Source: Verrucomicrobiaceae bacterium (GTDB taxonomy: Bacteria; Verrucomicrobiota; Verrucomicrobiia; Verrucomicrobiales; DEV007). From it: a stretch of DNA of 64,000 bases. Positions 1 through 10,521 of the stretch are shown here, one piece after another. The notes below the pieces were generated by a model that saw only the letters and a list, made by a program, of their open reading frames with translations, made no database searches and was not told where the DNA came from. A program made the position numbers and the translations under genes. Where the stretch lies: contig SHBV01000010.1 in the NCBI GenBank assembly GCA_004211885.1, positions 1-64,000 of the forward strand. The letters are read 5' to 3'. Position 1 is the stretch's first letter, and each line of letters begins with the position of its first letter.

Positions 1-3000
1 CGCAGGAATCGGCTCTTCCCAAATAACCTGACTGAATCATTAATCCGAAATCTTACAATTTCGGTTCCATCACCATTATTGATGCGCCCTCTGTATTCGA
101 CTCCTTCGGCCTGCCAAAGTTTAAAATCATCCGAACTCTGAGCAGAAAAATAAACTTGGTCATGACCGATCGCTTGTACGAACTCAAGACGCAATTCTCC
201 ATCCTCACTCAGTTCAACCCTTGAACTGGAATTGTCTCTCTTGAGAGGGTCGGTGTTTTCAAGATATTCTATAATAGAAAGTCTCCCGTCTCCATCATCA
301 TCTTTCAACAATTCAATGTCCCCATTCGCATTAATCCAGGACTCAAGAGATACAAAATCACTACTCCCAGGGGAGCCTCCGATGGCGAGGCTACTCCTCC
401 AACTTTGAGCTTCAGAAGGATCATTAGCGCCTGGCATCATTAGAGTTAGAGAATAACCACTAGTGTCAGCGCTGACCGGCCACGGACGATCATCTTCATA
501 TGAAAAATCTGAAATCGCAACATTAGCAGCACTGTACAAAACGACCCTCTCTCCCGCATTCGATAACTTATTATTACCATCATCATCGAGGAAAGAATGA
601 CTCAGCAATGATCCATTCTTAAGATTGCCATATCTCTGGGTAAAAGCTTCAGCATTAGAAGGTATCACTATTCTTTTCTCTGGACCCAATAGAGTGCCAG
701 AGGGAATAGTGAAATCAATACCATTCACAAATCGCACATCACTCAAATCAATCGTTCTTGAATTACTCAGATTTACTAATTCAATCCATTCAAACATTGA
801 ACTGTCCGTGAAACCTGAACTGACCTCTTCATCACTTGGTGGATTGGGGTGATAATGAATCTCGCTAATTGCAAGATTCTCTGGACCCGCGGGCTCTATA
901 GCACCATTCCCCGTAACCTCATAATTTGCTGAATCAATGATCTCTCCATCGAATCCAATGCCTTGCAAAGTGTACTCGTTTGGACCTGATTTCACGGGTA
1001 AATTAACTTCCCAGCTATTATCATCAAGCCACCTAACATCAAGCCCCTTATCAGTTCCTTCTAACCGTATTTCTCTAACATCGACCCACGCGTCACCACG
1101 AACTGGGATCGTTGATTTATCAGTACTGTTTCCAATATTACTAGTTACTCTGAATGGAATTTTGGTCACCGCATTATTAATAAGATTTCTGACATGATTG
1201 GATCTGGAACGAATGTAGGAAGAATTTCCGTTCAGGTTTTCTGAAGGAAGAAAATCTGAATAATGCTGCAACCATGGGCTCATATATTCCGCGTTGAATG
1301 CAGTCTCTATAATATCAAGCAAGTGCCCGTAATAGGCACGCTCATATTTAGGACCGATACCAATCAATTTATTCAGATCCGTGCTGGGAGTGACCCCAGA
1401 AGTCGCGCCATTAGTGAACGTAAAATCCATGTCCCAAGGAAAATACATTGCCTTTCCGTCGGTAGGCCTAATGTAGAATATCGCATTGTGCCAGGCACCG
1501 CTTCCATGCGTAGCATAATTATCACCAATTCCACCAAGATTTTGCACAGCAAAAGATCGTAACCACTGATCAACATCAATGACATCCTCAATTGAATCTC
1601 TGTAAGCTTGCCCAGAAAGACCCATAGTATTTAGCAAATTAATCAGGCCAGAATAGTCATCTTCATCTCGGTTCTTCTTAATCAACCAGTGCCAACGATA
1701 AAGCTCCTTGTCGTCTCCTCCTTGATTGCGCATCGGGACCCCAGAGACACCGTCAGGTTGAGGCAATTTAAGCCCTTCTCTCCCTCCATTTGTACCGTTA
1801 GGATGGTAGATTAACTCAAATTCGAACATTTTCCCATCCTGTCCATCCTCAATAGCATTTTCCAGCCACTCATCATCATATCGTGACTTCATTAGAATTC
1901 CTGACGTGGCCCGGTTAGATCTTGGCTGTATGACCCAAGCTAGATCATCGTACATTCCAGGAATCTTACCTGAACGAGTAACCACATGCTTTATCATAAT
2001 CTCTCGTTGACTCGATCGATCAATAGCAATGGATTCATGAGCTCCAAGAAACTTATTATCGGCAGGAAATTTAATATTAAAACCAACTCTACTCTCGTTA
2101 GATCGTCCTCGCTGGCTACTTTTCAGCCGAACAGAACATCCATAATAAATCATTTCATCGTTATGAATTACAGTGCACGGTAACCGATCATTACTCATTA
2201 CCTCAGTCACGGTATGCATGAAATTCGCTTCTGAGGTAGGCATAACGATGCGCAAATTCGTTGGATACACAGATCCTGACCGCAATTTAGATTTACCATC
2301 TTCCCAAGGAATCATCGCCCTCGATTCCTTACCGTCCCTAGGGAAGAACGATTTAGCACCGAGCAAATCAATTGCCTCGATATAAAACTGAGCCCTCGAG
2401 TTTTTTGATTGACCCGGAATTGTAGCCCGATAAGTACCATTTGGTCCGGGAATCATCTGAACCTGACGAAAGGATTGAGTATTAACAGCATAATGGACGA
2501 CCGCCTTATCAATGCCATCCGGATCCTTAATTACAGCACTCACTTCTACTACCTGATTTGCCTGAGGAACGGCAGGATCATGAATTGGAGCCTCAAAGCT
2601 CGGACCTAAATTTTCCTCAAGAACAGAATTTGCCCTGCCTGGAGTTCCTCCACCATTAGGATCTTCGATTGGAAGAATGTCCGTGCGAGGGAGTCGATTA
2701 AAATAGAGTCTCGAATTGAGCTGATTGGATCCAGAAATCCAACGAGCACGAAAACTTATTTTGTATTCTTTTGAGGAACTAATGTTCGCGTAACTGTTCC
2801 CTGACTTCAAAGTCGTTTCAGCACAATTGTGCATGTGCTCCGTTGGGCCCGAAGCCTTAAGATGCATTACTTTATTACCGGGAGAATCAGGATCCTCAAT
2901 GATTCTATAATGCCTCTGAGTACCACGCATTCTCCAAGAACTGGCTGAACCTGAACTAAAGTCACCGTTCTGGATGAGTTCCTTAGCTGATCCGGTCCCA

Positions 3001-5657
3001 GGACTTTCAATGACACTGATATCATCAATTAGAATTTCCCCCTCATCAAGCAATCCAAAAACAAACTCGTGATATCCCTGAGGATCAGATCTTCCATTCA
3101 CTGCACGTCCCATCCTTTCAAATTTTTTCCATTTTCCACGAGCAAACTCATCACTGGCTGACCAGGACTCTGGCATTGCATTATCAGAGTATGGATTCCT
3201 TAATTCCAGACTAGAACCTCCTCCGTCCGCTTTGCCGGGCCAACGCCCCCCGTCAAAATAATGCAACTCGTCAGCCGGATTACCATTAGAATCAATGAGT
3301 TTGATTCGTTCACCCGATCTTGATAAACGGCCCCCCATGCCTCCTATAATACGAATATCAGGATGAAGAGTTCTCAGCTCCTCAGGATCCTCGGACAATA
3401 CAATAAATTCCCCAGGGCCAAGGATTGTGTCTTCTGAAAATTTAAACTCAAAACCATCATCAAATCTCCAATCTCTTAGATTAATGCTCCTCTCGGTACT
3501 GCGATTATAAATTTCAAGCCATGTCCTATCAGATGAGCTGAATGGCTTACCTGGCACAAAAGGTGAGAGCTCTCTCTCAGCTAATAATTGCATTCCAAAC
3601 ATAACATCACTACTTCCTGGAGAACTCTGATGAACAGAAACAGATATTCTGTTCACTCCAACCAATAAGACCTCCTTAGGAATATTAAACGGTCCCTCCA
3701 CGACAGCATCTCCTCCTCTCGTGGCCCGTGTTTCAGAGTCAATAATACCGTTCGGCATTTTAAATCTGTTCACTTCCTGCCCGTTAATATAAAAGACCGC
3801 CCCATCATCGATCAGATGAACCAATTTCAGTGCCGTGATCTCTTCAAGATCATTTCTTGTGAGGTTAAGGTCAGTTTCAAAATAATAAGTCACGACAGGA
3901 GCTGCTGGGTTAAGTGAAGGACGAGTTATGATAGTGCCTGACGGGATCTCTTTGACGGTAGTGTCCCAGCCTAGCGGGCCAATGCCAACCTTCCAATCGC
4001 CGCCCGCGGCATGGGGCCGATCTTGCCAAGCATTCCCAAAGTCAGGACCCGATTCATTATACCTCCATGCTGCGTCCCAATCGAGCAAAGTGACACTTTC
4101 ATAAATTGCCTCCGTGTCAGGCACTGCAGGCTCAGGTCGTGGATGATACATTATTTCATTGATCACGATATCCCGTTCAAAGGAAAATTGATTAGTCGTT
4201 CCAAAAGTTGGTGAGGACGGGTAAAGCCATTCACCATTGAGTTCTTTTGATCTTCCTCTTAGCCTTCCCGTGACCCTCTTAGCATCTATGAGTTGCCCTG
4301 ATGGATCAAAAAGAAATAGTCTATCATCATCTCCTGGCGAGAACCCCAGATCCTCCTCACTAAATGTTATAAACTCTTCAGAACCAATAGCTCCTCCTTC
4401 AATTGTATAAATTCCGCCCTCTGAAAATACGATCTGATAATCAGTCAGTAAAATCGGTGCAGTTGACAGGTTCTTCATTTCAAGACGAAACCCACCTTCT
4501 GCATTATAAGAGGAAAATTCATTAAAGGCCACAGTGTCTTTGGGCGCTGTTGGATCGGGAGGTTCTTCGACTAAAGTGAGACGCAGGCCAAACATGATGT
4601 CAGAACTGCCCGAATTGGCCTGATGAATTTCAACTGATAATCTATTAGATCCCACGACCAGAGCAGTGGCAGGAATGCCTACCGGATCCTCTAGGTCAGG
4701 ATCAGTTCCACGTTCAGCGAGCGTTTCAGCGGACACTGTTCCTTCTGGCATCTTGTGACGAAAAACTTCCTGCCCATTGATATAAACAATGCCCCCATCA
4801 TCGAATAGATGTTCAATTTTAAGTTCTGATAAGTTATCAATCTGTGTCTGACTCAGATTAAACTCATGCTCAAAGTAATAAGTTATTACATAAGGATCGT
4901 TTAATAAGGGGCGCTTAAGTTCAGTCCCCAAAGGGGCTTCTGGTGGTCGAGTGTCCCAGCCCAACAGACCGGCCCCTAATTTCCAATTCTCACCGAGGCG
5001 ATGCGCCGAACTGGCCCAATCTGAATCAAGATCATCAGTCTCATTGTAACGCCAAACAGCATCCCAAGCGACAATGATAGTCTCAATTTTTACGGGCGGA
5101 GCTCCCGGTAACGGGAAATTAGGTAATCCCGGCGTTCCTCCAACGTATCGTGCCGCGACCCAGTTATTAGGATCAGAATTCGCCGTTTCCTGATTCAGCT
5201 TCGCTAACGTTACTCCTGACCCGTCCGGACCAACTGGCCAATCACCGGAATCATTATAGGCTAAGGTATCCATGATTCTGCCGTCCCGGTCCTCTATCCG
5301 TAACAATTCACCTCCATTGTTTAGTGATCCCTGAAATGGCCCAAGGGCAGATTTCCCAGAAAGGTTTCGATTATCAGGATCTGCAGCGATCAGAAGAAAA
5401 CCATGACCTTCAACAACGGTCCCTTCAGGAAAATCAAAATCAACACCTCCTCTTAATTTCCATCCAGAAACATCAACATTAACTCCATTAAGATTATGAA
5501 ACTCTATCCACTCTGACTCGGAAAGATCATTCGCAGGGTTATAATGAACTTCATTAAAAACAAGAATACTGTCTGCTGTTCCACTAACGACACTGGAACT
5601 ACATTTAATGAATATGATAAGAGCTAAGAAAAAAAATAAACGAAATTGATTTCGCAT
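1..5657 (-). CDS. Giant secreted lamin-tail / CotH-domain protein (3' end outside window)
   Basis: The minus frame stays open from an ATG at 5657 to the window edge, giving at least 1885 codons; the stop lies outside. A hydrophobic N-terminus (about residues 1-26) looks like a signal peptide. Lamin-tail (LTD) domains recur near residues 30-105, 375-480, 695-805 and 1595-1725, with motifs such as NEVHYNP, VINEIMYHP and ISEIHYHP. Two similar beta-rich modules (about 193-360 and 513-690) share WDAxWRYNE and DDGxVxYINGQEV. A CotH-kinase-like region spans about 1120-1425 and contains YFPWDMDFTF, resembling the metal-binding DxD of CotH. Such proteins are common, very large surface proteins in Verrucomicrobiota and Planctomycetota; substrate and role are unknown. 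It is the last gene of a minus-strand run that begins at 12486. The gene and its domain types are clear; the functional inference is weak. Confidence 0.88.
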   Translation of the reverse strand, partial: MRNQFRLFFFLALIIFIKCSSSVVSGTADSILVFNEVHYNPANDLSESEWIEFHNLNGVNVDVSGWKLRGGVDFDFPEGTVVEGHGFLLIAADPDNRNLSGKSALGPFQGSLNNGGELLRIEDRDGRIMDTLAYNDSGDWPVGPDGSGVTLAKLNQETANSDPNNWVAARYVGGTPGLPNFPLPGAPPVKIETIIVAWDAVWRYNETDDLDSDWASSAHRLGENWKLGAGLLGWDTRPPEAPLGTELKRPLLNDPYVITYYFEHEFNLSQTQIDNLSELKIEHLFDDGGIVYINGQEVFRHKMPEGTVSAETLAERGTDPDLEDPVGIPATALVVGSNRLSVEIHQANSGSSDIMFGLRLTLVEEPPDPTAPKDTVAFNEFSSYNAEGGFRLEMKNLSTAPILLTDYQIVFSEGGIYTIEGGAIGSEEFITFSEEDLGFSPGDDDRLFLFDPSGQLIDAKRVTGRLRGRSKELNGEWLYPSSPTFGTTNQFSFERDIVINEIMYHPRPEPAVPDTEAIYESVTLLDWDAAWRYNESGPDFGNAWQDRPHAAGGDWKVGIGPLGWDTTVKEIPSGTIITRPSLNPAAPVVTYYFETDLNLTRNDLEEITALKLVHLIDDGAVFYINGQEVNRFKMPNGIIDSETRATRGGDAVVEGPFNIPKEVLLVGVNRISVSVHQSSPGSSDVMFGMQLLAERELSPFVPGKPFSSSDRTWLEIYNRSTERSINLRDWRFDDGFEFKFSEDTILGPGEFIVLSEDPEELRTLHPDIRIIGGMGGRLSRSGERIKLIDSNGNPADELHYFDGGRWPGKADGGGSSLELRNPYSDNAMPESWSASDEFARGKWKKFERMGRAVNGRSDPQGYHEFVFGLLDEGEILIDDISVIESPGTGSAKELIQNGDFSSGSASSWRMRGTQRHYRIIEDPDSPGNKVMHLKASGPTEHMHNCAETTLKSGNSYANISSSKEYKISFRARWISGSNQLNSRLYFNRLPRTDILPIEDPNGGGTPGRANSVLEENLGPSFEAPIHDPAVPQANQVVEVSAVIKDPDGIDKAVVHYAVNTQSFRQVQMIPGPNGTYRATIPGQSKNSRAQFYIEAIDLLGAKSFFPRDGKESRAMIPWEDGKSKLRSGSVYPTNLRIVMPTSEANFMHTVTEVMSNDRLPCTVIHNDEMIYYGCSVRLKSSQRGRSNESRVGFNIKFPADNKFLGAHESIAIDRSSQREIMIKHVVTRSGKIPGMYDDLAWVIQPRSNRATSGILMKSRYDDEWLENAIEDGQDGKMFEFELIYHPNGTNGGREGLKLPQPDGVSGVPMRNQGGDDKELYRWHWLIKKNRDEDDYSGLINLLNTMGLSGQAYRDSIEDVIDVDQWLRSFAVQNLGGIGDNYATHGSGAWHNAIFYIRPTDGKAMYFPWDMDFTFTNGATSGVTPSTDLNKLIGIGPKYERAYYGHLLDIIETAFNAEYMSPWLQHYSDFLPSENLNGNSSYIRSRSNHVRNLINNAVTKIPFRVTSNIGNSTDKSTIPVRGDAWVDVREIRLEGTDKGLDVRWLDDNSWEVNLPVKSGPNEYTLQGIGFDGEIIDSANYEVTGNGAIEPAGPENLAISEIHYHPNPPSDEEVSSGFTDSSMFEWIELVNLSNSRTIDLSDVRFVNGIDFTIPSGTLLGPEKRIVIPSNAEAFTQRYGNLKNGSLLSHSFLDDDGNNKLSNAGERVVLYSAANVAISDFSYEDDRPWPVSADTSGYSLTLMMPGANDPSEAQSWRSSLAIGGSPGSSDFVSLESWINANGDIELLKDDDGDGRLSIIEYLENTDPLKRDNSSSRVELSEDGELRLEFVQAIGHDQVYFSAQSSDDFKLWQAEGVEYRGRINNGDGTEIVRFRINDSVRLFGKSRFL

Positions 5658-5740
5658 AGGATGAGGGCGGATTCTTTGATTAATGATTTAATTATAACGA
5701 AAAAAATCCCAATATTCGATAAATATAGAAAAATCAGTTT

Positions 5741-7195
5741 TTAGGCCAAAATCTCAGGAATTACCTTTCCATGCACGTCTGTGAGGCGACGATCTATACT
5801 ATCTTTACGGAATGTGAGGCGTTCATGATCAATTCCAAGTAAATGCATAATCGTGGCATGAATATCATACACTTCGGTCGGATTATCCCTATCAAGAGGC
5901 TTGTATCCCCACTGATCACTTTGCCCATGAGTGACTCCGCCCTTGATTCCGCCCCCACTGAGCCAATTTGTAAAAACAAAAGGATTATGGTCTCGACCCT
6001 TAGAACCTTGAGTCGATGGCATGCGTCCAAATTCAGTGGTCCACAAAACTATAGTATCCTCAAGAAGCCCACGTTGTTTTAGGTCCTTGATCAATGCTGA
6101 AGCTCCGACGGCCATTCCGTACGACAATGGACCATGGTCTCTATTAATGTCTTCATGACTGTCCCAGTTGCGCCGCGGAAACCCATTATCACATCCTGAC
6201 CACACTTGCACAAAACGTACTCCTCGTTCTAGGAGCCGTCTTGCGACAAGGCACTTTCTACCGAAGTGATTCGCTTCCTCATTATAATTAATTTCCTTAG
6301 GCCATGCGGTACCATCAGGGCGTACCCCATACATATCTTTAATGTATTGAGGCTCATTGGAAATATTTAGTGCCTCAGGTGCAGCTAATTGCATTTTAGC
6401 CGCTAACTCGTAGGACTTTATTCGCGCTTCGAGCCGAGTATCCCCGGCCCTAGTACCAAGATGCTCACGGTTCAACTGGGAAAGAATATCCTGAGCATCA
6501 GACTCAGCAGACTCACTTATATAATCGGCTCCCGGGGGTGGTTTAAGGTCAGGAATTGGATTCTTTCTACCAAGGTGAATAATTGTGCCCTGATTCTCGG
6601 CTGGCAAGAAAGCCGAACCCCAGTTCTTGGGACCATTAGAGGCAAATCCTCTGTGATCAGGAAGGACAACAAAAGTTGGTAAATTATCATTCATACTCCC
6701 TAACCCGTAACTTACCCAACATCCCATTCCTGGGAAACCTGGTCGATCGAATCCTGTTGACTGAAGGTAGGTGGCCTGACTATGAACACCAGTCTTGCCT
6801 ATTAGATTATGAATGAAAGCCATGTCGTCAACGACCTCGCCTAACTTGGAAACAGTTTCTCCAAGCATCTTCCCAGAGCGCCCGTACGGTTTGAATTCCC
6901 AGACCGGTTTCATCCAAGGCCCCAGACCATTTTGAAACGCTTCGACAGGTTCTCCGAAATCTGATTTTTCCCCATGATGTTTAATTAGTGCAGGTTTGAA
7001 ATCGAACAAATCAATGTGACTTGCTGCTCCACCCATAAATAATTGAATGACACGCTTAGCCTTGGCAGGATGATGGGGTTGGTTAAGCACTGGACCAGAA
7101 TTTGATCCTTCAAGCCTATCCGCGCCAAGCATTGATGAGAGCGCAATACCTCCCAGACCACCTCCTGATTGCCATAAATAATCTCGTCTATTCAT
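5741..7195 (-). CDS. DUF1501 family protein
   Basis: This 484-residue protein starts MNRRDYLWQSGGG, a twin-arginine-like leader typical of DUF1501. Visible DUF1501 features include RVIQLFMGGAASHIDLFD near the N-terminus, GCWVSYGLGS, ARRLLERGVRFVQVWSG, TEFGRMPSTQG, GRDHNPFVFTNW and the C-terminal HATIMHLLGIDHERLTFR. The fold is related to the alkaline phosphatase/sulfatase superfamily, but the reaction is not established. The start codon directly abuts the stop codon of the upstream DUF1549/DUF1553 gene, so the two are almost certainly co-translated. DUF1501 and DUF1553 proteins are habitual partners in Planctomycetota and Verrucomicrobiota. The protein is probably exported; the molecular function is unknown. 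Confidence 0.95.
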   Translation of the reverse strand: MNRRDYLWQSGGGLGGIALSSMLGADRLEGSNSGPVLNQPHHPAKAKRVIQLFMGGAASHIDLFDFKPALIKHHGEKSDFGEPVEAFQNGLGPWMKPVWEFKPYGRSGKMLGETVSKLGEVVDDMAFIHNLIGKTGVHSQATYLQSTGFDRPGFPGMGCWVSYGLGSMNDNLPTFVVLPDHRGFASNGPKNWGSAFLPAENQGTIIHLGRKNPIPDLKPPPGADYISESAESDAQDILSQLNREHLGTRAGDTRLEARIKSYELAAKMQLAAPEALNISNEPQYIKDMYGVRPDGTAWPKEINYNEEANHFGRKCLVARRLLERGVRFVQVWSGCDNGFPRRNWDSHEDINRDHGPLSYGMAVGASALIKDLKQRGLLEDTIVLWTTEFGRMPSTQGSKGRDHNPFVFTNWLSGGGIKGGVTHGQSDQWGYKPLDRDNPTEVYDIHATIMHLLGIDHERLTFRKDSIDRRLTDVHGKVIPEILA

Positions 7196-10100
7196 TTAAT
7201 CGATGAAGGAAAATTCGTTCAGGTTAAAAATGATTCGACAAGTTGCCGCGAGACCGTGCTGTTCCGAATATGAACGAAGCAATACCAATTCGTCCTTAGA
7301 AGGCACCCTAGAAAGGGCCAACTCAAATGCTAGTTGAACAGGATCATGGTTTTTAGAAATGTTTTCAGCAAATCTTTGCGACATTTTGACCATGAAATGG
7401 TTATTCAAGAGAGCCAGTGCCTGCAATGCGGTAGTCGTCTCACCTCTCTTGTCCACTAATTGCGAAGGGTCAGCACAATCAAAAGTATCCATGAATGGCT
7501 GAGGTTGAGAACGGACAATGAACCGGTAAACGGAACGGCGGTGCGTTAACGGATCATCAGGATCATACTTATGGTACTGATAGTGTGGGGAATGTTGAGG
7601 CTTCTCAATCACAAAATCCTTGAAAGAGGGACCTCCCATTTTAAAATTCATTTTTCCAGAAACAAAAAGCACCGTGTCTCTGAGGGACTCAGCATCGAGC
7701 CTTCTTCGGTTCTGACGCCAAAGATACTTATTTGAAATGTCATTTAGTGCATTTTCTCGATGATAATCACTGACCTGCTTATATGTATCACTATTCAATA
7801 TGAGGCGATGCAATTCTTTAACCGAGCCACCATTATCACGAAACCAAATAGCAAGCCAATCCAGTAATTCAGGATGAGTCGGTTTAGATCCGATCCGGCC
7901 AAAGTCATTCGGTGTATCTACGATTCCTCGACCAAAATGATAGTGCCAAATTCGGTTCACTATGCTTCGCCAAGTGAGAGTGTTTTCCTTGTGCGATATC
8001 CATTCAGCTAGTGCAATACGACGATCTCCCTCCTTATGCTCTTCAGGTAATTTAAATTGATGTGGAATTCCAGAAACAATACCAGGTACCGTTCCCGGGC
8101 TGACCGGCTCTCTCGGATCAGTGACCTCTCCTCTGTGCAGAACAAAAATGTCCCGCGGCTTTCCTCCAGTATGTCCCCTACCCTTAAATGTTCCACTACC
8201 AGAATGAACGGTCCCAGCGTATACCATTTTGGATTTGGGTAAGCCATTGATTTTCTCATTTATAATAGACAAAGACTCGGCAAGCCTTTCCTTCTCTTCT
8301 ATGAGTTTCGGATCAATACTAGATTTCTGAAGATCCTTTAGTCTGACCTGTAATTCCTTAAGATTATTCTCAGATTCATTCGGCTTCAATTTGGCAAGCC
8401 TCAAAAGCCCCTCCGTAACATCATCCACAATGAGTCGTCTACTGGTATACCCATCGACAAGATTTCTTCGATGCCACAAACCACTATTAATTGTATCTAG
8501 TGAAGTAACTCTGGCATTCCTAGCGATCTCCTCAGAACCGCTGAAAATACGCATCTCAGATAAGGCTAGCATGGGTCCACCGCTGCCCCTTGGATGATTT
8601 AATTTAGTCGCCTCAAGCCTAAGGTAGCGACCACTCTTTGTATCAATATCAAAAACTACCGGATCTTCTCCCGGATTCACATAATCAGAATCCGCTTCAT
8701 TAATAATGATATCGGCGCCTGTCATGTCCTCCCGGTCACTCAGTAAAATCTTAAATCTCGCAGGAAAACCAAATCCTGGAGTATCTTGAAAGTCGGTTGG
8801 ACGGGCCGGATATATAACAATTTTATCAATTGATTGAATTTTCGGCAGTTCAATCTGGACCCACTTTCGAGTGTTCACCTCTTTAGCAAAAGCACTATGA
8901 TATCCATTAGATTTACTTTTCTCACTCCCAATTAATGAATTTAGAGAATGGGCACCATAGATGCCATCAATGAGATTAGACTTTCCCCAACGTTCATTGC
9001 CCTCAATGCTATCAAGAGCTGTCACTTCTTTAACTTCTAACAATTCTTTGTTGGAAATGACTGCCATTTCGCCCATAGCAAATATCCAATCGTTTGTTTC
9101 GGGCTGCCCTTTGTTACGGCGGCTCCATAACTTAGTTGCAGTCAAACGAACGTAACGCGCCTTTGAACCATCTCCATTAAGTAGTACTGGCTTTGATCCT
9201 GGCCTTGGAAAATCTGAACCAGTATTGTCAGAGATTATTATTGATTCTTTGAATTCAGAATCATTAGACATTTCCAAGCGGAACCGGTGAGGAAAACCAA
9301 AATCCGAAAATCCATACTCATTAGCACCAGCCAATACCACGCTACTAATTTTTCTTTGAGAGCCCAAATCGATTTGAACCCATTTCTTGGTTCCCTGAAC
9401 CGAGGCTACCTGACTATGATATCCGTACCTAGCTGACCGGCCTTTCTGGTCACCTTTGGCGGCTTTGAGCTTGTTCTCTATGGACTCGATTTGATTCTGA
9501 AGAGAAATGATTTCCGGAGTCCGGCTAGCATCGATTTTCTTTTTGTTCTCAGCAATAATTTGCTCTGTCTGTTTTTTCTCCTTTCCAAGCTTTTGCCTCT
9601 CCGACGCAATGTCGGACTTTACATCATAGGGACGGTCAGCACGGTCCAATGCCGCAAACACTGACTGCAATGAATAATAGTGTTCCATAGTCACGGGATC
9701 TCTTTTGTGATCATGGCACTGAGCACATTGGACCGTGAGAGAAGTGAAAGTATTCATCGTGGTAGTTACCATATCATCTCGATCCAAATGACGAGCCACC
9801 TTGCCATCAATCTTGGTTTCTGGCACTTCCGCATGACCAATGAAATCCCAAGGGCCAGCAGCAATGAATCCTGTAGCAACGATACCATCTAACGTGTCCG
9901 GCCAAAGAAGATCCCCGGCGATCTGCTCCTTTATGAATCGAGAATAAGGTTTGTCTTCATTGAATGCGCGAATGACATAATCCCTATAAGGCCAAGCATT
10001 GGGCCTTGGCTTGTCTTTATCATAACCATGAGTCTCACCATAATGAACCACATCCAACCAATGCCTTGCCCAGCGTTCCCCGTATCGTGGAGAAAGAAGA

Positions 10101-10435
10101 AGCTTATCCACTAACCTCTTATACGCATTTGGCTCAGGATCCTTAATGAAGTCATTAACCTGTTTGGGAGTTGGGGGCATTCCCCACAAATCGAAGTAGA
10201 GCCGGCGAATTAAAACTCTCCGGTCCGCTATCTTAGAATTAAGTAATCCTTGTTCTTTCAATTTTGAAACAATGAATCGATCGATCGGATTATCCTTCTC
10301 TCCAATCGGTACCTTAATTTCTTTTAAGGGCTTCCTAGACCACCAATCTTGCTTAACCTTCTCCTCAGCAAATGATCCCGATATCATTGCATTAATTGCA
10401 ACAATCAAAAAAATGTCTGAGCACTTAGGTAACAT
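7196..10435 (-). CDS. DUF1549/DUF1553 protein with two discoidin-like domains
   Basis: This 1079-residue protein has a signal peptide (about residues 1-23). A DUF1549 domain follows, with VDKLLLSPRYGERWARHWLD and the heme-like CAQCHDHKRDP motif near residue 237. A charged helical stretch comes next, then two F5/8 type C (discoidin) modules at roughly 330-470 and 480-640; both contain KWVQI(D/E)L and PxRF(R/K). A second helical stretch leads into DUF1553, with NRIWHYHFGRGIV, RRRLDAESLRDTVL and LALLNNHFMV. The CxxCH could bind heme c, but this is not proven for the family. The discoidin modules suggest carbohydrate binding. The gene sits between the isochorismatase-like gene and the abutting DUF1501 gene, all on the same strand. 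Confidence 0.93.
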   Translation of the reverse strand: MLPKCSDIFLIVAINAMISGSFAEEKVKQDWWSRKPLKEIKVPIGEKDNPIDRFIVSKLKEQGLLNSKIADRRVLIRRLYFDLWGMPPTPKQVNDFIKDPEPNAYKRLVDKLLLSPRYGERWARHWLDVVHYGETHGYDKDKPRPNAWPYRDYVIRAFNEDKPYSRFIKEQIAGDLLWPDTLDGIVATGFIAAGPWDFIGHAEVPETKIDGKVARHLDRDDMVTTTMNTFTSLTVQCAQCHDHKRDPVTMEHYYSLQSVFAALDRADRPYDVKSDIASERQKLGKEKKQTEQIIAENKKKIDASRTPEIISLQNQIESIENKLKAAKGDQKGRSARYGYHSQVASVQGTKKWVQIDLGSQRKISSVVLAGANEYGFSDFGFPHRFRLEMSNDSEFKESIIISDNTGSDFPRPGSKPVLLNGDGSKARYVRLTATKLWSRRNKGQPETNDWIFAMGEMAVISNKELLEVKEVTALDSIEGNERWGKSNLIDGIYGAHSLNSLIGSEKSKSNGYHSAFAKEVNTRKWVQIELPKIQSIDKIVIYPARPTDFQDTPGFGFPARFKILLSDREDMTGADIIINEADSDYVNPGEDPVVFDIDTKSGRYLRLEATKLNHPRGSGGPMLALSEMRIFSGSEEIARNARVTSLDTINSGLWHRRNLVDGYTSRRLIVDDVTEGLLRLAKLKPNESENNLKELQVRLKDLQKSSIDPKLIEEKERLAESLSIINEKINGLPKSKMVYAGTVHSGSGTFKGRGHTGGKPRDIFVLHRGEVTDPREPVSPGTVPGIVSGIPHQFKLPEEHKEGDRRIALAEWISHKENTLTWRSIVNRIWHYHFGRGIVDTPNDFGRIGSKPTHPELLDWLAIWFRDNGGSVKELHRLILNSDTYKQVSDYHRENALNDISNKYLWRQNRRRLDAESLRDTVLFVSGKMNFKMGGPSFKDFVIEKPQHSPHYQYHKYDPDDPLTHRRSVYRFIVRSQPQPFMDTFDCADPSQLVDKRGETTTALQALALLNNHFMVKMSQRFAENISKNHDPVQLAFELALSRVPSKDELVLLRSYSEQHGLAATCRIIFNLNEFSFID

Positions 10436-10521
10436 TTAATCCAAGGAAAAATAGCGACGTTTGAAATATCTAATTATTATCTATATTATCTATATTATCG
10501 CGAACTTTAGGAGAAATTAAA
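10436..10521. other. Intergenic gap with short AT-rich tandem repeat
   Basis: These 86 bases separate two minus-strand genes. They hold a short direct repeat of the type TATTATCTA, about 2.5 copies around 10474-10499. Read on the minus strand, this AT-rich stretch lies upstream of the DUF1549/DUF1553 gene and could contain its promoter. No clear -35/-10 pair or terminator hairpin was seen. Confidence 0.3.

Noticed and set aside
625..4214. Several plus-strand open frames of 60-100 codons
   Set aside because: They are antisense shadows of the continuous minus-strand lamin-tail/CotH frame, which has coherent domains throughout and runs off the window edge.
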